Assembly (NCBI GenBank): GCA_021791615.1
Contig: JAJYWG010000089.1
Span: 8,279-72,278, forward strand
From: Actinomycetes bacterium
GTDB lineage: Bacteria > Actinomycetota > Acidimicrobiia > Acidimicrobiales > RAAP-2
DNA length: 64,000 nt
Direction: 5' to 3'
Shown here: in pieces, positions 25,489 through 36,194 of the stretch
How positions within the stretch are numbered: position 1 is the stretch's first letter
Layout: the number at the start of each line of letters is the position of its first letter
Position numbers and translations under genes: made by a program
Notes under the pieces: model-generated
Database searches by the model: none
What the model saw: only the letters and a program-made list of their open reading frames with translations
What the model was told of the DNA's origin: nothing

Positions 25489-26097
25489 TCACCACATGCC
25501 GAGCTGCAACCGGGCCGCCTCCGACATCCGCCCGAGGTCCCATGGAGGTTCGAAGACGAGCTCCACCTCGGCGTCGGTGACCCCTTGGATCGCGAGGATC
25601 TGCTCGGTCGCCTCGGCGCGCAGGATGTCACCCATTCCGCATCCTGGGGCGGTCATCGACATCCACACGGCCACCCGGTAGCCGCCTGAGGGCGTCGGGT
25701 GGACCTCACAACCGTAGATCAAGCCGAGGTCGACCACGTTGACGGGGATCTCGGGGTCATAGACGCTCCGGAGCCTGTCCAGCACGTCGTTGACGTCCGG
25801 GGCGTTGCCGCCTGCACCCTCGCTGTCTGGAGGCGGCTGCACCTCTCGGCCGCCGGCAGCTTCTTCCCCGGCACCGTGCGCACCAACGCCGGGCGCCGAG
25901 ATCCCCAAGGCGTCGGCATCGGCCCCTGCGACTCGTGCCAGCGTCCCTCGGCCGACCTGGACGGTGACGCTCCCGCCCAGACGCTGGATGACCACGACCT
26001 GCTCCCCCGCGGCAAGGACCGCCCGGCGGCCGCTCGGGACGAGCACGACCGGGCAGTCCCTTCGCACCTCGACCGTCTCGTCCGCCCGCTCCCTCAT
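25489..26097 (-). CDS. sufT: Fe-S cluster assembly protein SufT
   Basis: The 202-residue protein has an N-terminal beta-rich segment (VVLVPSGRRAVLAAGEQVVV) typical of long SufT, then a Gly/Pro linker and the DUF59 domain: DVLDRLRSVYDPEIPVNVVD, LGLIYGCEV, the cysteine motif MSMTAPGCGMGDILRAEA and FEPPWDLGRMSEAA. SufT supports maturation of Fe-S proteins under high demand. Its ATG overlaps the sufD stop by four bases, making it the fifth gene of the SUF operon. Confidence 0.92.
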   Translation of the reverse strand: MRERADETVEVRRDCPVVLVPSGRRAVLAAGEQVVVIQRLGGSVTVQVGRGTLARVAGADADALGISAPGVGAHGAGEEAAGGREVQPPPDSEGAGGNAPDVNDVLDRLRSVYDPEIPVNVVDLGLIYGCEVHPTPSGGYRVAVWMSMTAPGCGMGDILRAEATEQILAIQGVTDAEVELVFEPPWDLGRMSEAARLQLGMW

Positions 26098-27538
26098 GTC
26101 CGAAGACCTTCGGGAAGGACGTCGGCGGTCTCGGCGGTGACGGTGCTGTTCGCCTCCGGGCCGTGGCGGTGGTCGTCGAGGGCGACGACCCCCGCCGCCA
26201 TCGCCAGCTGCTCGGCACGCTGGCGGATCGGCCCGGGCCCGAAGCGGTCGAGGACCTCCCGGGCGAAGCCCGAGACGAGGACCGCCTGCGCCTCACGCTC
26301 GGAGACACCCCGTGAGCGGAGGTAGAAGAGAGCGTCGGGATCGAGCTGGCCGACGGCCGCGCCGTGGGTGCACGCCACGTCGCAGGCATTGATCTCGAGG
26401 CGCGGACGGGTGTCCACCTCGGCGCGCTCGGAGAGCAGCAGGTTCTTGTTCACCTGCGCGGCGTCGGTCCGGTCCGCCCGGGGGCGCACCACGATGTGGC
26501 CGTTGAACACCCCGTGGCCGTCGCCGGACACGACCCCTTTGTAGAGGTGGCGGCTCGTGCAGTCCGCGGCGGCATGCTCGACGAGAACAGGGTTGTCGTG
26601 GTGCTGGCCCCAGCCAGTGAGGAACAGCCCGTCCAGGTCGACCTCGGACCCCTCGCCCGCAAGGACGATGTCCACCTCGTGGCGGCCGATCCTGGCCCCG
26701 GTGGCAAGCAGCCGGGAGGACAGCCGGCTGCTGTTTGCCAGGCGGCCCTCGAGCGACGAGAAGTGGAAGCTGTCCGTGCGCTCCCCCTGGAGCACGTAGT
26801 GCACGAGCTCGGCACCCGCGCCGAGCTCGACCTGGGTGAGGGCGTTGGTGACGGTCGGGGCACCCGGCGCGCTCCGGTAGGTCTCGACCAACGTGGCGTG
26901 GGCCCCCGCCCCGGCCCCGACGATGAGACGGGGGCACCACCACTGCGGCGTCTCGGTTGGCACGGAGAGGAAGACAACCTCTATCGGGTCCTCGACGACC
27001 GCCCCCTCTGGAAGGTCGATGACCACCGCCTCGAGCGCCGCGGCGTCGTTGAGGGCGCGAAGCGCGTGGGGATAGCCGCCGACACATCTTTCCCACGACT
27101 GTTCCAGGCGTCCGTCGAACCCCTGCAGGGCGCCGGCCATCGACTCGACGCGTACCCCGCCGGAATGGAGGCTGCCGATGGTTGACAGTTCGGAGACGAC
27201 CCACCCGTTCACCACCACAACCCGCGGGCCGCCCAGGTGCGGTGCGGGAAGGTCGCTCGACGAGACCGAGGGTGGTCCGACCTCGGCCGCTCCCTCGAGT
27301 GGCGCGATCAGGGGCACGGCGAGGGCCGCATCGATCTTGGTGTATCGCCAGTCCTCGTGCTTGGTGCTCGGGAAGCCGTGGGCGTCCACCCATGCCGCTG
27401 CTCGCCGGCGCGCCGCCCTCAGCCATTCGGGATCCGAGGGCCACCCGGGCTCCGACGCTCGCTCGGGAAGCCGCACCGCCGTCCCGTCGCCGGTGCCAGA
27501 CGGTGGCCTTCGCGCCGTTGCGGGACGCACCATGGCGG

Positions 27539-27542
<4 letters not shown>
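26094..27542 (-). CDS. sufD: Fe-S cluster assembly protein SufD
   Basis: The 482-residue scaffold subunit has the N-terminal helix HGFPSTKHEDWRYTKID and the C-terminal beta-helix with NPVLVEHAAADCTSRHLYKG, NKNLLLSERAEVDTRPRLEI, NACDVACTHGAAVGQLDPDA and LFYLRSRGVSEREA. SufD pairs with SufB over the SufC ATPase dimer to build [4Fe-4S] clusters. It overlaps sufC upstream and sufT downstream by four bases each. The gene order B-C-D differs from the B-D-C order common in many other actinobacteria. Confidence 0.93.
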
Positions 27543-29762
<2,220 letters not shown>

Positions 29763-29766
<4 letters not shown>

Positions 29767-31004
29767 GCCGGCCGCCCGCCCAGCCGCGCGATCCGCACCC
29801 GCCAACGCTCAGGGCCGGTCTCGAGGTAGTCCCAGCTGTACCCTCCGGCGTGCTGTGCCTCGAACTGGTACCGAAGCGGCTTGGGATCGTGGTCGTTCAC
29901 GAGGACGAAACCGGCACCGTCCGCCAGGGCGTCGAAGGTCGTAAAGATCACGTCGTGTCGCTGGCCGTGAGGGAAGCGCCGCACGTCGAGCTCGGGCTCG
30001 GCACCTCGCGGCATGTCGATGTGGTCGCTCTCCTTCGACATTGCGTCGACCGGTCGGCCGATCCGCACCCGCCACACGGTCGGTCCCGCCTCGAGCACCT
30101 CCCAGGTGAAGTCGCCCTCGTGCTCCGCTTCGAACTGGTACCGAAGAGGCTTGGGGTCGTGGTCGTTCACCAAGACGAACGCCGTCCCCGGCCCGAGGGC
30201 GCCGTAGGTGGCAAAGATCTTCTCGTGGCGCTGCGCGGGGGCAAGCGCCCGCACGTCGAGGACCGCGTCGCCACCGGCCGCCACCGACCTCCCTGACGAC
30301 AGGGTCACCGGCTCGGCGGTCACCGAGCGCACCAGGCGGTGCAGCGCGGCGGTGACCCGCACGGCGAGCTCGGGTCGGGCGACCCGCACCGCCACCCAGG
30401 CCTCGGCCGCCAGCTTGCAGGCGGCGTCGCCACGCCCGGCATCTGCCAGCTGGCCGGCAGCGCCGAGCACGAGGCGGACCAAGGTGGCCTCGACGTCGGA
30501 GGTCGCCAGGTCCTCGGCCACCGAGGTCTCGTCCTGCGCGGCCTTCGTGAGCTCGTGCATCCGGACGAGCAGCCCGGCCAGGTCCACTGCCTCGTCGGCC
30601 GCCAGGGGGGGTAGCACGAGCTCGTTCTCGCTGGCCACATGCGCGGCGAAGAGCGCGCTGATCGCATCGGCCTCGACTGCAGCTAGGACCCCGTCGCCAG
30701 CCGTCGCCAGCCGCTCGGCCAGCGAGGCGAGCTTGTGGTGCTCGTCGACCATTCCGGCCACCGTCTCGGCGAGGTCAGCCTTGGCCGCCGCGACCTGGTA
30801 GATCGTGTGCTCCTCGGCGATGGCGTGCGGCAGGACCTCCCTCGCCAAGTAGGCCACGAGCTCGGCCACGGCCGCCTCATGATGGTCTTGGCGCTCGACG
30901 GCGACGCGGAGGGCGCCGACGCGCCGCGAGACCCCGTCGGCGAGCGCCGCGTGGTGGGCCAGCATCGCCTCCAAGGTGCTGGTGCCGGTGTCGGTCCCCG
31001 TCAT
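29763..31004 (-). CDS. Hemerythrin domain fused to two DUF2249 domains
   Basis: The 413-residue protein has a hemerythrin bundle (about residues 1-160): [64 protein letters not shown] and [14 protein letters not shown] supply di-iron ligands. A helical linker is followed by two DUF2249 domains (about 265-335 and 345-410). Both carry nearly identical [18 protein letters not shown] motifs and VWRVRIGR or RWRVRIAR ends. Such proteins are linked with NO/O2 handling or repair of iron centres. ATG 31004 has GAGGAGCG upstream. As the first gene of the SUF operon it probably connects iron-centre damage to Fe-S assembly; that link is inferred. Confidence 0.85.
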
Positions 31005-31048
31005 GGTGCGCTCCTCTTGCTCGGACAGTTCTTCGTGAGTGTATCTAC

Positions 31049-31054
31049 AGTCTA
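31049..31054 (-). promoter_or_regulatory. -10 element TAGACT, candidate SUF operon promoter
   Basis: TAGACT on the minus strand lies 44 bases before the hemerythrin-DUF2249 start, inside an AT-rich stretch (CTCTAGCGTAGACTGTAGA). The same TAGACT is found before the Fe-S-type regulator at 59919. A spaced -35 is not obvious. Confidence 0.45.
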
Positions 31055-31780
31055 CGCTAGAGGAAACAAGGCAAGGACAGACCGATTCGTCGTCCCCTGA
31101 CGAGACGAGGTGATGACAGCCGACGCCGGCGCTCGGTCGGAGACTGGATCGGCGACGGCGCCGCGTCGTCGGGGGTGCGCCGCGTCGTCGGGGGTGTCGT
31201 AGAGGCGGAGACACGTGCCCATGACCTCTCCCGAGCGCTGCGCGCCCCTTGCTGTGGCTGGCCGTCGCAGAGGCGGGATGGATCGCCGGGCGGGGACTGA
31301 TCCGCCCTCGCGATGAGCTTCGCGTGCCGCGGGCACGCTCGCTCTCTGGACGGTCTCCGCCTCGCTCAACGCGTCCCGGCTGCTCCCCGGTGCTCCCCGG
31401 AGACGCGCCGCCCAGTCCTCCGGCGTGGACGACCCGACAGTGCCAGCGAACCCGCCAGTCGCGACGCAGGCGGCGCCGTCCCGCTACCGGCGCGCTCGTG
31501 CTGGTCGTAGAATGTGTGGGCTGCGTGACCACCCGCAACCCGTGCGCCGGACGCTCGACGGCCTCGACCTGTCTGACCTGTCTCCGGCACTCGAGCTCCG
31601 CCGCTGCGTAGGCGTGAAGGACCTTGTCGGGCCGCCGCGGGCCTTGCGGTCAGCTTGGGCGTGGCCGACGAGGTTCACGCCCCAGGCCCCGACCGGGCCG
31701 ACGACAGAGCGTCTCTGCCGAGCGACCCACGTCCACCGACACCAGCCGGCCCGCGCCAGCCGTCAACGGGGGGATTGCCG
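31055..31780. other. Gene-poor region with 19-bp tandem repeat
   Basis: No frame in these 726 bases is convincing. A perfect 19-bp tandem repeat (GCGCCGCGTCGTCGGGGGT) lies at 31158-31176 and 31177-31195. A plus-strand frame around 31510-31640 (LDGLDLSDLSPALELRRCVG) has protein-like composition but matches nothing I know and lacks a ribosome site. It may be decayed sequence. Confidence 0.45.
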
Positions 31781-32239
31781 TCACCCGTGCCCATCTGCGC
31801 GCTGGTAGCTGCCGACCGGGGAGCGCAGGCCCACCGCGAAACGGTTCCAGCCGTTGATGGCGACCACCGCCAGGGTGAGCGCCACTACCTCCTTCTCGTC
31901 GAAGTGGCCCCGCACCACGTCGTACAGGTCGTCCGGAACGTCGGAGCCCGGGAGCATGGTGAGGGCCTCGCACCAGGCGAGCGCCGCCCGCTCGCGCTCC
32001 GAGTAGCACGGCGCTTCTCTCCACACGACAGCGAGATGCAATCGCTGTGGGTCGACGCCAATCGCGGTGGCGTCCTTGGTGTGCATGTCGACGCAGTACC
32101 CGCAACCGTTCAGCTGCGACGCACGGAGCTTCACCAGTTCGAGCAGCTCCGGCTCGAGCGAGCTGCTCCGCACAGCCTGCTCCAAGCCCGTCATGGCCTG
32201 GATAGCCTCCGGGAACACGCTTCGGTAGTCGATGCGCAT
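31781..32239 (-). CDS. Carboxymuconolactone decarboxylase / AhpD family alkylhydroperoxidase-like protein
   Basis: The 152-residue protein opens MRIDYRSVFPEAIQAMTGLE and has the AhpD motif RASQLNGCGYCVDMHTKDA, followed by WREAPCYSERERAALAWCEA and VVAINGWNRFAVGLRSPVG. The CGYC pair and downstream His form the thiol-proton relay. These proteins reduce peroxides or act as redox adaptors. A TAGGAGC is seen upstream of ATG 32239, although distant. It is divergent from the ClC gene. Confidence 0.9.
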   Translation of the reverse strand: MRIDYRSVFPEAIQAMTGLEQAVRSSSLEPELLELVKLRASQLNGCGYCVDMHTKDATAIGVDPQRLHLAVVWREAPCYSERERAALAWCEALTMLPGSDVPDDLYDVVRGHFDEKEVVALTLAVVAINGWNRFAVGLRSPVGSYQRADGHG

Positions 32240-32570
32240 CGTGCCTCCTGACTCTTGCTGTCGATGGGTGTGCTCCTAGGCTGTCGCACGCGCCAGCGGC
32301 TGGTCTTCGGACCCTCGAGCTGACACGTCGCCCTCGGCAGGGCTGGCGCCCTCCACAGTGTTCTTCCTCTCAAGGCTAGAACATCGGCCAGTGCCGGCGC
32401 GCGAGAGCCAGCAGAGACACGGGGAGACGGCCAGCTCACGCAAGCACTTCCAAAGGTCCGGCACTTGACGAGCCAGGGGTCGTCGCAGCCGACTACATGG
32501 AGCCGACAGCGCGGCCAACCCAGTGCGGCTCTGCGACTACCATCTCCCGGCAGGTTAGTATCGTAGACCG
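32240..32570. other. Divergent spacer between AhpD-like and ClC genes
   Basis: No gene is seen. Two AT-rich islands stand out: GCTAGAACATCGG at 32375-32387, related to the ACTAGAA element found at other promoters, and TTAGTATCGTAGACC just before the ClC start. Confidence 0.45.
32556..32561 (+). promoter_or_regulatory. -10 element TAGTAT before ClC gene
   Basis: TAGTAT ends nine bases before ATG 32571, so the transcript would have almost no leader. A TAGACC follows immediately and could serve instead. Confidence 0.4.
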
Positions 32571-34556
32571 ATGCATCGACACGCGCAAAGCCACGAGGTC
32601 AGCTTGGGCACGACCCGTCGCCGCTTGGCCGTGCTCGGAGGGATCGGCCTCGTTCTCGGTGGCGTAGGCGGCGTGGCTGCCGACGTTGTGGTGCACTTGG
32701 TGGGCCTCATCAGCAACCTGGCCCTCCTCCACCGATTCGGCTGGCAGCTGCCGGACCTTCGCCGCTACCACCCCACGCCGGTGCTCTTGGCAGTGGCAGT
32801 CGGTGGTGCGCTGGTGGTGATCGGCCTGGCGCGGTGGAGCCCGATCATCAAAGGGCATGGCATACCCGAATCGTTAGAGGCGATCTTGTTCCGCGACAGC
32901 CGGGTCATGCCCCGGGCAGCAGTTGCCAAGCCCGTCTCGGCGGCGGTGGCGATGGGGACCGGTGGGCCCTTCGGGGCTGAGGGACCCATCATCGTCACCG
33001 GGGCAGCAGTTGCCAAGCCCGTCTCGGCGGCGGTGGCGATGGGGACCGGTGGGCCCTTCGGGGCTGAGGGACCCATCATCGTCACCGGGGCAGCAGTCGG
33101 CTCCCTCATCGGTCAGCTCGTACCGGTGAGCCCTGCAGAACGTCGGATCCTGCTCGCCACCGGTGCCGCCGCGGGCATGGCCGGTGTGTTCGCCACCCCG
33201 GTCGCGGCCGTGGTGCTGGCCTTCGAGCTGCTGCTGTTCGAACGCTCGCTCCGATCCCTCGTGCCGCTGGTGGTGGCCACCTCGGCCGCCACTGCGCTCC
33301 ACGACGTCCTGATCGCACCCCATCCGCTGTTCGCCGTCGTCCACCCACTCGTCTTCCGCGTCGCCCAGGTGCCGCTGTTCGCCATCGTCGGCCTCGCTGC
33401 CGGAGCGCTCGCCGTGGTGCTCAATCGCGGCCTGTTCGCCGTCGAAGCCGGATTTCGCCGCCTGCCCATCCCCGAGTGGGCACACCCGATCGTCGGCGCG
33501 CTCGGCTTCGGTGCGATCGGCCTCGCCGTACCCGGCTCGCTGTCGGTCGGCTACTGGGCTATCACCGACGCCGTCAACGGCCGGTTTCTTCTCGGAGCAG
33601 CTGCCGTCCTGTTCGCCGGCAAGATGGTCTCGTGGTGGGTAGGCCTCGGGTCGAACACCTCAGGCGGCACTCTCGCACCGATGTTCCTCGTCGGGGCCAC
33701 CATGGGAGAGATGCTCGGCATCGCTCTCGCTCACGCCTTCCCTTCTGCCCACATCCAGCCCGGGGCCTTCGCTCTCGTCGGCATGGGTGCGACCTTTGGG
33801 GTCGGGGCGCGGGCGCTGCTCACCGGTGTAGTGTTCGCCGCCGAGGTCACCGGCGGCTACGGCATGCTGGTGCCACTGCTGCTGGCCACCGGAGTGGCGG
33901 AGCTGGTGGCCGAGCTCGGTCTCGACGACCGGATCATGACCGACAAGCTGCGCCGTCGCGGCTTCCGCGTCGACTTCGACGCACAGACCGACCCGTTGCG
34001 CATGCGAGTCGCCGCACTGGTCATGCGGCCGGTTTGCGAGGACCTCGACACCGCCAACCTGCCGACGGTCGACCGCTGGGCGTTCATGTCAGAGGCTCTG
34101 TCTCTGTTGCTCGAACTGGACATGCCGGCGGTGGCGGTGACCGACCATGGACGGATCGTCGGGACGATCACCCGAGCCGAGATCGAAGCCGAACTGCGGC
34201 GACGCAATGCCGACGAGCACGTCCAGCCACCTACTCTCGGGCCTTGGCACCACGGGAAGCCCATCGCGCCGCAGAAGCGGCCGCAGAGGGCGCAGACCGG
34301 CCCGAGCCGCTCCGAAAGAGGCTGGCTGAGCCGAAAGTCGAGAAAGACCCGGAGCAGGGGAGTGCCAGCCCCGCATCCGCACACCAGCGCGGTCACCTCG
34401 AAGTGGCGCAGGGAGATGACAACATGCACGGTCAACCTGCGAACCAGGGGAAGAGATTGGGCACCGGGCCCGCGATGGTCAAGCCTTCTTCCGGGCCTGG
34501 CCTTCCCGCCCAGGAAGCCAACGACTCGTAATGCCCGGACCCCTGAGAATGCCTGA
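32571..34556 (+). CDS. ClC-family chloride channel/antiporter with internal duplication and CBS-like tail
   Basis: The 661-residue membrane protein has the ClC signatures KGHGIPES (normally GSGIP), GGPFGAEGP and GATFGVGARALLTGVVFAAE. An 87-bp perfect tandem duplication repeats residues of about 116-144 (AAVAKPVSAAVAMGTGGPFG, then AEGPIIVTG), so the helix E/F filter segment occurs twice, as found in no standard ClC. A partial CBS-like domain follows at about 480-545. The last about 110 residues are basic and low-complexity and look like read-through past a lost stop. Family members move Cl- or exchange it for H+, and nitrate can also permeate. Whether the duplicated protein folds is doubtful. 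Confidence 0.85.
   Translation: MHRHAQSHEVSLGTTRRRLAVLGGIGLVLGGVGGVAADVVVHLVGLISNLALLHRFGWQLPDLRRYHPTPVLLAVAVGGALVVIGLARWSPIIKGHGIPESLEAILFRDSRVMPRAAVAKPVSAAVAMGTGGPFGAEGPIIVTGAAVAKPVSAAVAMGTGGPFGAEGPIIVTGAAVGSLIGQLVPVSPAERRILLATGAAAGMAGVFATPVAAVVLAFELLLFERSLRSLVPLVVATSAATALHDVLIAPHPLFAVVHPLVFRVAQVPLFAIVGLAAGALAVVLNRGLFAVEAGFRRLPIPEWAHPIVGALGFGAIGLAVPGSLSVGYWAITDAVNGRFLLGAAAVLFAGKMVSWWVGLGSNTSGGTLAPMFLVGATMGEMLGIALAHAFPSAHIQPGAFALVGMGATFGVGARALLTGVVFAAEVTGGYGMLVPLLLATGVAELVAELGLDDRIMTDKLRRRGFRVDFDAQTDPLRMRVAALVMRPVCEDLDTANLPTVDRWAFMSEALSLLLELDMPAVAVTDHGRIVGTITRAEIEAELRRRNADEHVQPPTLGPWHHGKPIAPQKRPQRAQTGPSRSERGWLSRKSRKTRSRGVPAPHPHTSAVTSKWRREMTTCTVNLRTRGRDWAPGPRWSSLLPGLAFPPRKPTTRNARTPENA
32914..33087. 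repeat. Perfect tandem duplication, 2 x 87 bp, inside the ClC gene
   Basis: Positions 32914-33000 and 33001-33087 are identical over all 87 bases. The first ten bases (GGGCAGCAGT) occur a third time at 33088-33097. That is the footprint expected when slippage or unequal recombination between two 10-bp direct repeats duplicates the intervening segment. Absolute identity implies a very recent event or an assembly artefact. Confidence 0.97.
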
Positions 34557-34575
34557 GAATGGAATGCCTGAGAAT
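34542..34575. repeat. Short direct repeats CCTGAGAATG, 3 copies
   Basis: CCTGAGAATG occurs at 34542, 34552 and 34566, the third after a GAATG insertion, over the end of the ClC frame and the spacer before the DUF488 gene. Confidence 0.9.
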
Positions 34576-34636
34576 GAACGTGCGAATGGCACCGCAGCGT
34601 GCAGACAGGCACGGCACCTGTTATTCTGGTGAAGAG

Positions 34637-34642
34637 TAGAAT
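34637..34642 (+). promoter_or_regulatory. -10 element TAGAAT, leaderless promoter of DUF488 gene
   Basis: TAGAAT is followed by exactly seven bases and then GTG 34650, with no ribosome site, so the message is predicted to be leaderless. The sequence TTATTCTGGTGAAGAGTAGAAT is strongly AT-rich for this genome. Confidence 0.6.
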
Positions 34643-34649
34643 ATTTCTC

Positions 34650-35261
34650 GTGAGGTCGAGTGGTAGAGCCACAGCCGCGGTTGCGCTCGAGAGCGACCGG
34701 TCGGCCACGCCGGTGCTCCTGACCGTCGGGCACGGCACCCTTGAGAGCGAGGAGCTCGCCGCGCTGCTCGCCTCGGCGGGTGTCCAACTGGTCGTCGACA
34801 TTCGCAGCGCACCGGGCAGCCGGCGACACCCCCACTTCGGCCGGGAGCACATGGAGCGGTGGCTGCCGACAGCCGGAATCGACTACCGATGGGACAAGGA
34901 CCTGGGCGGCCACCGGCGGCCGGGAGTCGGATCGGTGAACACCGCGCTGCGACATCCCGCGTTCCGAGGCTACGCCGACTACATGGCGACCGGCCCGTTC
35001 GCCGCCGGGTTGGCTCGTCTGCTCGATGACGCCGCCCGTCGGCCGACGGTGGCGATGTGCGCAGAGACGCTGTGGTGGCGCTGCCACCGCCGCCTCGTTG
35101 CGGACGCGGCGGTCCTGCTCGATGGAGCCGAAGTGTGCCACCTCGGCCACGACGGCCGGCTGTCCGTGCACCGGGTGACCGAAGGGGCCCGGATGGTGGA
35201 GACAGACGGGACGACCAGGCTGGTCTACGACGCCGTGGCAGCGTGCCACGGCGTGGCGTGA
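34650..35261 (+). CDS. DUF488 domain protein (long form)
   Basis: The 203-residue protein has the DUF488 pattern LLTVGHGTLESEELAALLAS, VVDIRSAPGSRRHPHFGREH, YRWDKDLGGHRR and a cysteine pair region VAMCAETLWWRCHRRLVADA. This is the form with conserved Cys near CAE..WWRCHR, common in bacteria but still without assigned activity. The GTG at 34650 is chosen for the leaderless promoter seven bases upstream; a frame extends to 34599 without homology. It is followed 21 bases later by the VOC-DUF302 gene. Confidence 0.85.
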   Translation: MRSSGRATAAVALESDRSATPVLLTVGHGTLESEELAALLASAGVQLVVDIRSAPGSRRHPHFGREHMERWLPTAGIDYRWDKDLGGHRRPGVGSVNTALRHPAFRGYADYMATGPFAAGLARLLDDAARRPTVAMCAETLWWRCHRRLVADAAVLLDGAEVCHLGHDGRLSVHRVTEGARMVETDGTTRLVYDAVAACHGVA

Positions 35262-35282
35262 GACGATCCGGAGGGGAAGAGG

Positions 35283-36119
35283 ATGGACATGGAGGAAGCG
35301 GGGTTCTTTGGCATCGGTCACCTCGACCTGTCGGTCTCCGACGTCGAGGCGAGCGCCGCGTGGTACGAGAACGTGCTCGGGCTGCGGCGCCTGCGGCGGG
35401 CGGCCTTCCCCGAGCGCACCATGATCGTGTTGCGCCACGACCCCTCGGGCCTGGTGGTCGGCCTCAACCAGCACCAGGGGTCCCCCGGGGAGCCCTTCGA
35501 CGAGCGGCGCGCCGGCCTCGACCATGTCGGCTTCGCCGTCGGCCGGCGCCAGGACCTCGACGTCTGGCAGGGACGTCTGGCGGCGCTCGGTGTCAAGCAC
35601 TCGCCGGTGGCGGACACCGAGGTCGGCTCGGCGCTCGTCTTCAGGGACCCTGATCACATCCAGCTCGAGCTGTGGTGGTCCAAACCCTCTGGAGCTGAGC
35701 CGACGCTCGGCACTGGTGCCGAGGGCGTCGTCCGGCGCTCGAGCCCGCTTGACGTCGACGAGACGGTCCGGCGCCTCGCCGACGCCGCCACGGCGGCCGG
35801 CGCCACGGTGTTCGCCACGATCGACCACGCCGCCGGTGCACGGTCGATCGGCCTCGACATGCCCGAGACTCAGGTGTTGATCGTCGGCAACCCCGCTGCG
35901 GGCACTCCGCCGATGCTCGCCGCCCCCGACCTCGCACTCGACCTCCCGACCCGGGTGCTCGTCCGCCAGGCATCCCCCGGCGCCCCGGGCAGCACGGTCG
36001 TCTTCTCCGACCCGACCGCCCTCGCTCGTCGTTACGGGCTCAGCTCCGAGCAGGCAGCCGGGCTGGCCGGAGTCGTCGCGCTGATCGAACGTGCACTCAA
36101 GGGAGCGTCCGATGCGTAG
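35283..36119 (+). CDS. VOC domain fused to DUF302 domain
   Basis: The 278-residue protein has an N-terminal VOC (glyoxalase) domain: GIGHLDLSVSDVEASAAWYE, HVGFAVGRRQDLDVWQGRL and VFRDPDHIQLELWW, with the usual His and Glu metal positions. From about residue 155 a DUF302 domain follows: VDETVRRLADAATAAGATVF, IDHAAGARSIGLDMPETQVL, IVGNPAAGTPPM and VVFSDPTALARRYGL. Each family is common alone; I do not recall this fusion as a standard architecture. DUF302 often accompanies sulfur or stress genes, and a sulfide:quinone reductase-like gene lies next downstream. ATG 35283 follows a GGGGAAGAGG site. Confidence 0.8.
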   Translation: MDMEEAGFFGIGHLDLSVSDVEASAAWYENVLGLRRLRRAAFPERTMIVLRHDPSGLVVGLNQHQGSPGEPFDERRAGLDHVGFAVGRRQDLDVWQGRLAALGVKHSPVADTEVGSALVFRDPDHIQLELWWSKPSGAEPTLGTGAEGVVRRSSPLDVDETVRRLADAATAAGATVFATIDHAAGARSIGLDMPETQVLIVGNPAAGTPPMLAAPDLALDLPTRVLVRQASPGAPGSTVVFSDPTALARRYGLSSEQAAGLAGVVALIERALKGASDA

Positions 36120-36194
36120 CGATCGCATCGCAGGCGGGCGCGCGTCAGCCTGGCGACCTGCCGTCGACGACGTCACGGCGAGCGGCGCGAGCCG

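Noticed and set aside
31425..31808. Plus-strand frame with MCGLRDHPQPVRRTLDGLDL
   Set aside because: A TAGAAT at 31506 overlaps rather than precedes the ATG, no ribosome site is visible, and similarity to known proteins was not recognised.
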